Notes under the pieces: generated by a model
Databases searched by the model: none
Told to the model about the DNA's origin: nothing
What the model saw: only the letters and a program-made list of their open reading frames with translations
Origin: Microbacterium testaceum
GTDB lineage: Bacteria; Actinomycetota; Actinomycetes; Actinomycetales; Microbacteriaceae
Direction: 5' to 3'
Length of the DNA: 64,000 nt
Assembly: GCF_020781835.1 (NCBI RefSeq)
Contig: NZ_JAJGNJ010000004.1
Coordinates: 62,001-126,000, forward strand
Part shown: piece after piece, positions 27,442-35,409 of the stretch
How positions within the stretch are numbered: the first letter of the stretch is position 1
Layout of the letters: every line of letters begins with the position of its first letter
Position numbers and translations under genes: made by a program

Positions 27442-28344
27442 GTGACCGTCGAGTTCGACACCACCTCCCCCAAGTTCGCCGCGTACGCCGAGCCCGGCCG
27501 CCTCGTCACCGGTGATTGGCTGCAGGAACGCCTCGGTCAGCCGGGACTGGTGGTCGTCGAGTCCGATGAGGACGTGCTGCTGTACGAGACCGGGCACATC
27601 CCCGGCGCCGTCAAGGTCGACTGGCACACCGAGCTGAACGACCCGGTCGTGCGCGACTACGTCGACGGCGAGGGGTTCGCGGCCCTGCTCAGCCGCAAGG
27701 GCATCGCCCGCGACGACACCGTCGTCATCTACGGCGACAAGAACAACTGGTGGGCCGCCTACGCCCTGTGGGTGTTCTCGCTGTTCGGCCACGAGGACGT
27801 GCGGCTGCTCGACGGCGGTCGCGACAAGTGGATCGCCGAGGGACGCCCGCTGACCACCGACCGCACCGAGCGTGACGCGACCGACTACCCCGTGGTCGAG
27901 CGGGACGACGCGCTCATCCGCGCCTACAAGGACGACGTCCTGGCCCATCTCGGCAACCCGCTCATCGACGTCCGCTCCCCCGAGGAGTACTCGGGCGAGC
28001 GCACCTCCGCACCCGCGTATCCCGACGAGGGCGCACTGCGCGCCGGTCACATCCCGAGCGCCCAGAGCGTTCCGTGGGCCAAGGCCGTGGCCGAGGACGG
28101 CGGCTTCAAGTCGCGCGAGGAACTGGATGCCATCTATCGCGACGGCGCGGGCCTGAAGGACGGCGACAAGATCGTGGCGTACTGCCGCATCGGCGAGCGC
28201 TCGAGCCACACGTGGTTCGTGCTCAAGCATCTGCTCGGCTTCGACGACGTGCGCAACTACGACGGCTCGTGGACCGAGTGGGGCAGCGCCGTGCGCGTGC
28301 CGATCGTCTCGGGCGCCGAGCCCGGCGAGGTTCCCGGGCGCTGA
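27442..28344 (+). CDS. Thiosulfate/3-mercaptopyruvate-type sulfurtransferase (two rhodanese domains)
   Basis: 300 residues from GTG 27442 after GAGGAG. Two rhodanese domains: residues ~20-150 (catalytically empty) and ~165-290, with the active-site loop [18 protein letters not shown] near residues 235-252; Cys is the persulfide carrier and CRIGER is the CysA/thiosulfate-type loop. Also [19 protein letters not shown] and [13 protein letters not shown]. It lies 34 bases before a SufE gene, suggesting transfer of sulfane sulfur between the two. Confidence 0.9.
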   Translation: MTVEFDTTSPKFAAYAEPGRLVTGDWLQERLGQPGLVVVESDEDVLLYETGHIPGAVKVDWHTELNDPVVRDYVDGEGFAALLSRKGIARDDTVVIYGDKNNWWAAYALWVFSLFGHEDVRLLDGGRDKWIAEGRPLTTDRTERDATDYPVVERDDALIRAYKDDVLAHLGNPLIDVRSPEEYSGERTSAPAYPDEGALRAGHIPSAQSVPWAKAVAEDGGFKSREELDAIYRDGAGLKDGDKIVAYCRIGERSSHTWFVLKHLLGFDDVRNYDGSWTEWGSAVRVPIVSGAEPGEVPGR

Positions 28345-28378
28345 GCCCGCCTGTCGTGGGCGTGGGAGGATGACGGAG

Positions 28379-28819
28379 ATGTCCGAGAACACCCTCCCCG
28401 CCCGCCTCGCCGAGATCCGCGACGAGTTCCTCGAGCTCGACGAGCCCGATCGTCTGCAGCTGCTCCTGGAGTTCTCGCAGGAGCTGCCCGAGGTGCCTGC
28501 GGAGTACGCCGATCACCCCGAGATGTGCGAGCGGGTGACCGAGTGCCAGTCGCCGGTGTACATCGTGGTCGACGTCGACGAGGCCGGACGCGTGGCGATG
28601 CATGCGACCGCGCCCGCCGAGGCTCCGACGACGCGCGGGTTCGCCAGCATCCTGGCCCAGGGCCTCACGGGCCTCTCGGCCGCAGAGGTGCTGGCGGTGC
28701 CCGACGACTTCCCGCAGAGCATCGGCCTCACCCGCGCCGTGAGCCCGCTGCGCATCGCCGGGATGACGGGCATGCTCATGCGCGCGAAGCGTCAGGTGCG
28801 CGCCAAGAGCGGCCTCTGA
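28379..28819 (+). CDS. SufE-family sulfur acceptor protein
   Basis: 146 residues. The active Cys is in MCERVTECQSPVYIVVDVDE near residue 56, matching the SufE GC(Q/K)S loop; TRGFASILAQGLTGLSAAEVLAVPDDF and RIAGMTGMLMRAKRQ complete the family. SufE takes sulfur from a cysteine desulfurase or, here, possibly from the adjacent rhodanese. No sufS or sufBCD in the window. Start ATG 28379 is preferred over ATG 28370 because GGGAGG would abut the earlier ATG with no spacing. Confidence 0.88.
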   Translation: MSENTLPARLAEIRDEFLELDEPDRLQLLLEFSQELPEVPAEYADHPEMCERVTECQSPVYIVVDVDEAGRVAMHATAPAEAPTTRGFASILAQGLTGLSAAEVLAVPDDFPQSIGLTRAVSPLRIAGMTGMLMRAKRQVRAKSGL

Positions 28820-28823
28820 CGCC

Positions 28824-30032
28824 TCACTCCTCGGTGGCGAGCCCCCGAGCGCGCACCCAGTCCTGAATGGTGCGTCTCCAGCGCGCCTCGTCGTAGTTCC
28901 ACAGCTTCGTGTGGCGGGCGACGTCGAAGGTCTCCATCGTGACGAGGTCGGGGCGCGCCTCGGCGAGGGCGTGTGAAGCGTCGCTCGGCACGAAGCCGTC
29001 GTCGTCGCTGTGGAGGACGAGCACGGGGTGCCGCAGTTCGGCGGCCCGGGCGACGGCGTCGAGTCGGTCCAGCGGGATGCCGGAGCCGCTCCGGGTGAGC
29101 ATCGCGCCCCAGTCGGATCGCAGGATCTGCTGCGCCAACGCCAGGACCGGCGCGGGCAGACGCAGGAGGCGTCCCTGGTAGCGCAGGACGGTGCGCCAGT
29201 CGGCGACGGGCGATTCGAGGATGAGACCGGCGATGACGTCGCGGTGAGGCGAGGAGAATTCCGTCTGCAGGCAGATGGCGCCCCCCATCGACCAGCCCAT
29301 GAGCAGGATGCGTCGCGCACCCTGCCGTCGGGCGTATCCGATCGCGGCATCCACATCTCGCCACTCCGTGGCGCCGAGTCCGTAGGTGCCGGTGCGGCTA
29401 CGGGGTGCGTCTCCGTCGTTGCGGTACGACACGAGGAGGCTCGTGATGCCGAGGTCGTGGAAGACGGGGACGGCGCGCAGCGTCTCGGAGCGGGTCGTGC
29501 CGCGACCGTGCACCTGGATGACCCAGACGTCGCTGTCGACGGCCGCGGGGAACTCCCACGCGGGGCAGGGGCCGACAGGCGTGCCGATCAGGGCGTTGCG
29601 GTAGGGCAACTGCAGGTCGTCGGGCTTGTCGTAGTACCAGCCGCTGAACGCCGCAGCCGGGGCCAGGTGCGCGTCGGGCGGGACGTGGGTGAGGAGCTTG
29701 CGGGTGACGGTCGCCTCGTCCTCCTTGACGACGGACCCGAGCCGCAGGTAGTCCGCGGTGCCGGTGGTGAACAGGCCGTAGCGTCCGGGCAGCGCCGTGT
29801 CCGGGGTCCGCTGCAGCGTCACCGTCTGGGCTGCCGGGTCCAGCGCCACCAGCTGGACGTCGGGCACGCGCCCGGCGGGGGTCACGACCGTGCGAGCCAT
29901 GCGCAGGGAAACCGCACCGAGGGCGGTCGCGCTGAGACCGAGCGCTGCGCTCAGCGCGGCGATCGCGACTCGCAGCGGTGCCGCCGCGGGGTGCGGGGCA
30001 CGGCGCCTCGCGGCGCGCCTGGGAGCGTTCAT
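28824..30032 (-). CDS. Membrane-anchored alpha/beta hydrolase
   Basis: 402 residues. A basic N-terminus and a membrane segment (residues ~20-45, PLRVAIAALSAALGLSATALGAVSL) precede a ~110-residue lead region and an alpha/beta hydrolase domain. Catalytic triad candidates: Ser in LLMGWSMGGAICLQ, Asp in VLHSDDDGFVPSDAS, His in VARHTKLWNYDEARW. Oxyanion residue region VWVIQVHGRGTTRSET. The substrate is unknown; lipase, esterase or peptidase all possible. It is convergent with the sufE gene with only 4 bases between. Confidence 0.8.
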   Translation of the reverse strand: MNAPRRAARRRAPHPAAAPLRVAIAALSAALGLSATALGAVSLRMARTVVTPAGRVPDVQLVALDPAAQTVTLQRTPDTALPGRYGLFTTGTADYLRLGSVVKEDEATVTRKLLTHVPPDAHLAPAAAFSGWYYDKPDDLQLPYRNALIGTPVGPCPAWEFPAAVDSDVWVIQVHGRGTTRSETLRAVPVFHDLGITSLLVSYRNDGDAPRSRTGTYGLGATEWRDVDAAIGYARRQGARRILLMGWSMGGAICLQTEFSSPHRDVIAGLILESPVADWRTVLRYQGRLLRLPAPVLALAQQILRSDWGAMLTRSGSGIPLDRLDAVARAAELRHPVLVLHSDDDGFVPSDASHALAEARPDLVTMETFDVARHTKLWNYDEARWRRTIQDWVRARGLATEE

Positions 30033-30057
30033 CGAGGCCTCACTCTAGTCTGTGGCC

Positions 30058-30648
30058 GTGACTGACCCCCGCTCACCCGAGGCGGCGACCCCCTTCGCCC
30101 GGGCGGCCGACGAGTTGCGCGCGACCACGTTCCGCGACGACTTCGTGGTGCGCGAGATCCCGTCTCCGTCGGGGCTGGCGCCGCAGTCGCTCGCGCTGGC
30201 CGGCGACGTCCGGCCCGACGCGCACGCGACGGATTCGCCGTTCGGCACCGGGCGGTTCATCCTGCTGCACGACCCGGAGGAACCGGAACCGTGGGGCGGT
30301 GCCTGGCGTGTCGTCTGCTTCGCGCAGGCGCCCCTCGAGCCCGAGATCGGCATCGACCCGCTCCTGGCCGACGTCGCCTGGTCCTGGCTCATCGACGCGC
30401 TCGACTCGCGCGGGGCCGAACGCCACTCGGAGTCGGGAACGGCGACCAAGACGCTGTCGACCGGGTTCGGCGCTCTCGCCGCGCAGGGCGAGGGGTCACA
30501 GATCGAACTCCGCGCGTCGTGGTCACCGCGCGGTCCGTTTCGCCCGCACCTGGAGGCGTGGGCCGAACTCGTCTGCATGCTCGCCGGACTCCCGCCGGGG
30601 TCCGAGGGCGTTGCCGTCCTCGGAGCCCGGAGGCCCCCGCGTGGTTGA
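30058..30648 (+). CDS. DUF3000 domain-containing protein
   Basis: 196 residues. ATTFRDDFVVREIPSPSGLAPQSLALAGDV near 20-50, GRFILLHDPEEPEPWGGAWRVV near 64, and ELRASWSPRGPFRPHLEAWAELVC near 153 match this actinobacterial family. Function unknown. Its last 8 bases overlap the start of the RNase D gene, a pairing conserved in actinobacteria (Rv2680-Rv2681 in mycobacteria). Start GTG 30058; GTG 30052 is possible. Confidence 0.87.
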   Translation: MTDPRSPEAATPFARAADELRATTFRDDFVVREIPSPSGLAPQSLALAGDVRPDAHATDSPFGTGRFILLHDPEEPEPWGGAWRVVCFAQAPLEPEIGIDPLLADVAWSWLIDALDSRGAERHSESGTATKTLSTGFGALAAQGEGSQIELRASWSPRGPFRPHLEAWAELVCMLAGLPPGSEGVAVLGARRPPRG

Positions 30649-31837
30649 GTACACCGTCATCGCTGATGCGCCGGGCCTGGCTGTGGCTTCGCAGTCGCTG
30701 GCATCCGGGGTCGGCCCCGTCGCCGTCGACGTCGAACGCGCCTCGGGATTCCGGTATTCGCAACGTGCGTACCTCATCCAGGTCTTCCGACGCGGCGCGG
30801 GGGTGTTCCTCTTCGACCCGTCGACGATCGAGGACTTCGCGCCGCTGCAGAACGCGATCGGCGACGCCGAGTGGGTGTTGCACGCGGCGAGTCAGGATCT
30901 TCCCTCCCTGCGCGAGAGGGGGCTCGAGCCGCGCGAGATCTTCGACACCGAGCTCGGCTCACGACTCCTCGGGCACGAGCGCGTCGGTCTGGGTGCGGTG
31001 GTCGAGCAGACCCTCGGCATCACCCTCGCCAAGGCCCACTCCGCGGCGGACTGGTCGACGAGGCCGCTGCCGGCCTCGTGGCTGGAGTATGCCGCGCTCG
31101 ATGTCGAACACCTCGTGGACGTCCGGGACAAGCTCGCCGCCGAGCTCGAGGAGCAGGAGAAGACCGAGTTCGCGCGTCAGGAGTTCCAGGCCGTGCTCGA
31201 GCGTCTGCCCAAGCCGCCGCGCGACGACCCGTGGCGCCGGCTGAGCGGGCTGCACACGGTCCGCGGTCGCCGGGCGCTCGCCGTCGCCCGCTCGCTGTGG
31301 CAGGCGCGCGAGGATTACGCACGCGAGCAGGATGTGGCGCCCGGGCGTCTCGTCCCCGACCGCGCTCTCGTGGCCGCGGTGCTCGCCGACCCCTCGAGCA
31401 AGCAGGCTCTCGCCGGCGTCAAGGAGTTCAACGGGCGCGCCAGCCGTACGCAGCTGGACCGCTGGTGGAATGCGATCGTCGCGGGGCGCGAGGCGACTGA
31501 TCTGCCTCCGGACCGCGTGCCCAGCGACACCCTCCCGCCGCCGCGTGCCTGGATCGACCGGAATCCCGACGCGGACCGTCGGCTGAAGGCGGCGCGGCCG
31601 GCCGTGGAGGCGCGGGCGGAAGAGCTCCGGATGCCGACCGAGAACCTGCTCACCCCCGAGACACTGCGTCGGGTGGCATGGGCTCCCCCATCCGACGTGA
31701 CGGTCGAGGGCATCTCCGCCGCCCTCGCTGAGCTCGGTGCGCGGTCGTGGCAGATTGAGCAGACCGCACAGGTGATCGCCGATAGCTTTGTAGCTTCCAG
31801 CAACGCCGATCCGGACGTGTCGGAGGCGGATTCGTAG
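30641..31837 (+). CDS. Ribonuclease D-like 3'-5' exonuclease with HRDC domains
   Basis: 398 residues. DEDDy exonuclease domain: VAVDVERASGFRYSQRAYLIQV near residue 28 (Asp-Glu), WVLHAASQDLPSLRERG near 78 (Asp), and WLEYAALDVEHLVDVRD near 147 (Tyr...Asp). HRDC region near residues 200-280 (RRLSGLHTVRGRRALAVARSLWQARED). Family members mature tRNA and other stable RNA 3' ends. Start GTG 30641 lies inside the end of DUF3000, indicating translational coupling. Confidence 0.9.
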   Translation: MVEYTVIADAPGLAVASQSLASGVGPVAVDVERASGFRYSQRAYLIQVFRRGAGVFLFDPSTIEDFAPLQNAIGDAEWVLHAASQDLPSLRERGLEPREIFDTELGSRLLGHERVGLGAVVEQTLGITLAKAHSAADWSTRPLPASWLEYAALDVEHLVDVRDKLAAELEEQEKTEFARQEFQAVLERLPKPPRDDPWRRLSGLHTVRGRRALAVARSLWQAREDYAREQDVAPGRLVPDRALVAAVLADPSSKQALAGVKEFNGRASRTQLDRWWNAIVAGREATDLPPDRVPSDTLPPPRAWIDRNPDADRRLKAARPAVEARAEELRMPTENLLTPETLRRVAWAPPSDVTVEGISAALAELGARSWQIEQTAQVIADSFVASSNADPDVSEADS

Positions 31838-31908
31838 GTTCGGACAACCGATTCCTCGGGTCGCCGCGCGTTTCCTAGGCTGGCTGCATCCCAAACAATG
31901 GAGGCAGA

Positions 31909-33117
31909 GTGGCCGAGATGTCGGACGTCTTCTTCGTCGACGGTATGCGTACCCCCTTCGGGCGCGCCGGCGAGAAAGGCATGTACTGGAACACCCGCGC
32001 GGACGACCTGGTGGTCAAGGCGATCATCGGGCTGATGGAGCGCAACGGCGACGTGCCGAAGGACCGGATCGACGACGTGGCGATCGCCGCGACGTCACAG
32101 ACCGGTGACCAGGGACTCACCCTCGGGCGCACGGCGGCGATCCTCGCGGGACTGCCGATGACCGTGCCGGGGCTCGCGATCGAGCGCATGTGCGCGGGTG
32201 CGATGACGAGCGTCACCACCATGGGCGCCTCGATCGGCGTCGGAATGTACGACCTCGCCCTCGCGGGCGGCGTCGAGCACATGGGGCATCACCCCATCGG
32301 TGCCAACGCCGACCCCAACCCGCGTTTCGTGGCCGAGAAGCTCGTCGACCCCGGCGCGCTCAACATGGGCGTGACGGCAGAGCGCATCCACGACCGGTTC
32401 CCGCACCTGACCAAGGAGCGCGCGGACCGTTTCGGCATGGCTAGCCAGCACAAGGCCCAGGCCGCGTACGAGGCGGGGAAGTTCCAGCGCGATCTCGTCC
32501 CCGTGGCCGTGAAGGATGCCGAGGGTGCCTGGGGCCTGGCCACCGAGGACGAGGGGCGTCGCCCCGAGACGACCCTCGAGGGCCTGGCATCCCTCAAGAC
32601 CCCGTTCCGTCCGCACGGCCGCGTGACCGCGGGGACGTCGTCGCCGCTCACGGACGGTGCGACCATCAGCCTCCTGGCCGGTGCGGACGCGGTGAAGGAG
32701 TTCGGTCTCACACCCAAGATGCGGATGGTCTCGTTTGCCTTCGCCGGTGTGCAGCCCGAGATCATGGGTATCGGCCCGATCCCCTCGACCGAGAAGGCCC
32801 TGAAGAAGGCCGGTCTCACGATCGACGACATCGGTCTGTTCGAGCTCAACGAGGCCTTCGCGATCCAGGTCATCTCGCTCCTGGACCACTTCGGCATCGC
32901 CGACGACGACCCCCGCGTCAACCCGTGGGGCGGTGCGATCGCCCTCGGCCACCCGCTCGCGGCATCCGGTGTCCGGCTCATGATCCAGCTCGCGGCGCAC
33001 TTCGCCGAGCGCCCCGACGTGCGCTACGGCCTCACGGCCATGTGCGTGGGTCTCGGCCAGGGCGGCTCGGTGATCTGGGAGAACCCGTTCTTCGACGGAA
33101 AGAAGAAGCGCAAGTGA
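31909..33117 (+). CDS. fadA: Acetyl-CoA C-acyltransferase (thiolase)
   Basis: Final beta-oxidation step: cleaves 3-ketoacyl-CoA with CoA. 402 residues. The nucleophile Cys is in AIERMCAGAMTSVTTMGAS near 90, followed by ELNEAFAIQVIS near 315, GGAIALGHPLAASGVRLMIQ near 345 and the second Cys in YGLTAMCVGLGQGG near 377. All thiolase residues are present. Start GTG 31909; ATG 31918 is an alternative. Its stop overlaps the fadB start (GTGA), so the pair forms the trifunctional unit. Confidence 0.94.
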   Translation: MAEMSDVFFVDGMRTPFGRAGEKGMYWNTRADDLVVKAIIGLMERNGDVPKDRIDDVAIAATSQTGDQGLTLGRTAAILAGLPMTVPGLAIERMCAGAMTSVTTMGASIGVGMYDLALAGGVEHMGHHPIGANADPNPRFVAEKLVDPGALNMGVTAERIHDRFPHLTKERADRFGMASQHKAQAAYEAGKFQRDLVPVAVKDAEGAWGLATEDEGRRPETTLEGLASLKTPFRPHGRVTAGTSSPLTDGATISLLAGADAVKEFGLTPKMRMVSFAFAGVQPEIMGIGPIPSTEKALKKAGLTIDDIGLFELNEAFAIQVISLLDHFGIADDDPRVNPWGGAIALGHPLAASGVRLMIQLAAHFAERPDVRYGLTAMCVGLGQGGSVIWENPFFDGKKKRK

Positions 33118-35252
33118 CCGACTACTCCGCCATCGACTTCTCGCCTCTGGACGCGCTCACCGCCGACGAGGTGGTCACCCGCTCCCCCGTCCGCGACGTA
33201 CGGCTGCCCTCGGGCAACGTGCTGGCGCTGATCACTCTCGACAACGGACGCGACCACACCCGGCCCAACACGCTGGGACCGGCGACCCTTGCCGAGCTGG
33301 GGGGCACCCTTCAGACCCTGAAGCAGCGTGCGGCGGCCGGCGAGATCCACGCCGTCGGCATCACCGGCAAGCAGTACATCCTCGCCGCCGGCGCTGATCT
33401 GTCCGACGTGGCGAAGCTCCCGTCGAAGGAGATCGCGCGCCTCATCGCCCAGCGCGGCCATCAGGTGCTCGGTTCGCTCTCCGACCTCGGCGTCCCGTCG
33501 TTCGCGTTCGTCAACGGCCTCGCCCTCGGCGGCGGCCTGGAGATCGCCCTGAACTCGACGTACCGCACGGTCGATGCGTCCGCCGCGGCGATCGCGCTTC
33601 CCGAGGTGTTCCTGGGCATCATTCCGGGTTGGGGCGGCGCCTACCTGCTGCCGAACCTCATCGGCATCGAGAACGCGCTCGAGGTCGTGGTGTCCAACCC
33701 GCTGAAGCAGAACCGGATGCTCAAGCCCCAGCAGGCCTTCGACCTCGGGATCATGGATGCCATCTTCCCGGCGGCGTCCTACCTGGAGGATTCGCTCCGC
33801 TGGGCCGACGGCGTGCTCACCGGCCGCGTCAAGGTCGAGCGCAAGAACGAGCCCGGGAAGATCGAGCGCCTCACCAAGTGGCCCATCGCGATCAAGGTGG
33901 CGCGAGGAATGCTCGAGAGCAAGATCGGCACGGTCCCCCGCTCCCCCTACGTCGCGCTCGACCTGCTCGAGAAGGCCAAGGGCGGCACGAAGGCCGAAGG
34001 CTTCGCCCGCGAGGATGAGGCGCTGGCCGATCTCATCACGGGCGACCAGTTCGCGGCATCCATGTACGCGTTCGACCTCGTGCAGAAGCGCGCGAAGCGG
34101 CCCGTCGGAGCCCCCGACAAGGCGCTGGCGAAGAAGGTCACGAAGGTCGGCGTGATCGGCGCGGGTCTCATGGCCTCGCAGTTCGCCCTGCTGTTCGTCC
34201 GCAAGCTGCGGGTCCCGGTGGTCATCACCGACCTCGACCAGGGACGCGTCGACAGGGGCGTGGCATCCATCCGCGAGGAGATCGGCAAGCTGGAGGCGAA
34301 GGGACGCCTCGACGCCGACACCGCCAATCAGCTGCGATCACTCGTGCACGGCACCACCGATCGCGGGGAGTTCGCGGACTGCGACTTCGTGATCGAGGCC
34401 GTGTTCGAGGAGGTGGGCGTCAAGCAGGAGGTGTTCGCCGCGATCGAGAAGATCGTCTCCGAGGACGCGATCCTCGCCACGAACACCTCGTCGCTGTCGG
34501 TCGCCGAGATCGGCTCGGCGCTCGAGCACCCCGAGCGGCTCGTCGGCTTCCACTTCTTCAACCCCGTCGCGGTCATGCCGCTCATCGAGGTCGTCAAGAC
34601 CGGAGCCACCTCCGACGCAGCGCTGTCGACGGCATTCGTCGTGGCGAAGGGGCTCGGCAAGAACGCGGTGCTCACGGCCGACGCGCCCGGGTTCGTCGTG
34701 AACCGCTTGCTCGCGAAGGTCATGGGCGAGGCGGCCCGGGCAGTGTACGAGGGCACGCCGATCACGGTCGTCGAGAAGGCGTTCGCGCCTCTCGGTCTGC
34801 CCATGGGGCCGTTCCAACTCATCGACCTCGTCGGCTGGAAGGTCGCCGCCCACGTGCAGGACACGATGGCCCACGCGTTCCCGGAGCGCTTCTTCGCGTC
34901 GGAGAACTTCCACGAGCTCGCGGCGCTGCCCGAGGTCGTCGAGAAGGACAAGGGCGGTCGTGTCACCGGCTGGACCAAGGCCGCGCAGAAGGTGCTCGTC
35001 ACCGGCAAGACGCCCGTCCCGCCCGAGACGATCCTCGCCCGCGTGCAGGACGGCCTCGCGCAGGAGATCAAGATCATGCTGGACGAGGGCGTGGTCCCCG
35101 AGGTCCAGGACATCGACCTGTGCCTGATCCTCGGTGCCGGCTGGCCGTTCATCGACGGCGGCGCATCGCCCTACCTCGACCGGGAGGGTGCCTCGCAGCG
35201 CGCGTTCGGTGACACGTTCCACCACCCGCCGATCCGCGGTATCGGCGGCTGA
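33114..35252 (+). CDS. fadB: Fatty-acid oxidation multifunctional protein: enoyl-CoA hydratase / 3-hydroxyacyl-CoA dehydrogenase
   Basis: 712 residues. N-terminal crotonase domain (~1-280) with ITGKQYILAAGADLSDV near 80 and ALGGGLEIALNSTYR and IALPEVFLGIIPGWGGAYL near 138-170 containing both catalytic Glu. Then a 3-hydroxyacyl-CoA dehydrogenase: NAD-binding VGVIGAGLMASQFALLFVRK near 345, NTSSLSVAEIGSALEHPERLVGFHFFNPVAVMPL near 455, APGFVVNRLLAKVMGEAA near 520 and the C-terminal helical domains. Coupled to fadA by GTGA overlap; a long terminator follows. Confidence 0.94.
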   Translation: MTDYSAIDFSPLDALTADEVVTRSPVRDVRLPSGNVLALITLDNGRDHTRPNTLGPATLAELGGTLQTLKQRAAAGEIHAVGITGKQYILAAGADLSDVAKLPSKEIARLIAQRGHQVLGSLSDLGVPSFAFVNGLALGGGLEIALNSTYRTVDASAAAIALPEVFLGIIPGWGGAYLLPNLIGIENALEVVVSNPLKQNRMLKPQQAFDLGIMDAIFPAASYLEDSLRWADGVLTGRVKVERKNEPGKIERLTKWPIAIKVARGMLESKIGTVPRSPYVALDLLEKAKGGTKAEGFAREDEALADLITGDQFAASMYAFDLVQKRAKRPVGAPDKALAKKVTKVGVIGAGLMASQFALLFVRKLRVPVVITDLDQGRVDRGVASIREEIGKLEAKGRLDADTANQLRSLVHGTTDRGEFADCDFVIEAVFEEVGVKQEVFAAIEKIVSEDAILATNTSSLSVAEIGSALEHPERLVGFHFFNPVAVMPLIEVVKTGATSDAALSTAFVVAKGLGKNAVLTADAPGFVVNRLLAKVMGEAARAVYEGTPITVVEKAFAPLGLPMGPFQLIDLVGWKVAAHVQDTMAHAFPERFFASENFHELAALPEVVEKDKGGRVTGWTKAAQKVLVTGKTPVPPETILARVQDGLAQEIKIMLDEGVVPEVQDIDLCLILGAGWPFIDGGASPYLDREGASQRAFGDTFHHPPIRGIGG

Positions 35253-35255
35253 ACA

Positions 35256-35311
35256 CCGGGACACGACAGCGGCGCCGTCCCCGAGGGGGCGGCGCCGCTG
35301 TCGTGTCCCGG
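35256..35311 (+). terminator. Very long hairpin terminator after fadB
   Basis: Perfect 21-base stem (35256-35276 with 35291-35311; core ACACGACAGCGGCGCC), loop itself containing CCCC-GAG-GGGG. It begins 3 bases after the fadB stop. Unusually long for a simple terminator. Confidence 0.8.
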
Positions 35312-35340
35312 GTGCTGCGACGGAAACAGGCTGGTGCGAT

Positions 35341-35377
35341 GAGAACAGGCCGGAACGCTGCGTTCCGGCCTGTTCTC
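35341..35377 (-). terminator. Hairpin terminator of dxs
   Basis: Arms GAGAACAGGCCGGAACG (35341-35357) and CGTTCCGGCCTGTTCTC (35361-35377), 3-base loop. It lies 32 bases beyond the dxs stop on the minus strand and back to back with the fadB terminator. Confidence 0.75.
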
Positions 35378-35409
35378 CGAGCATCCCCTGTTCCGGGGAC
35401 ACCTCGCGC

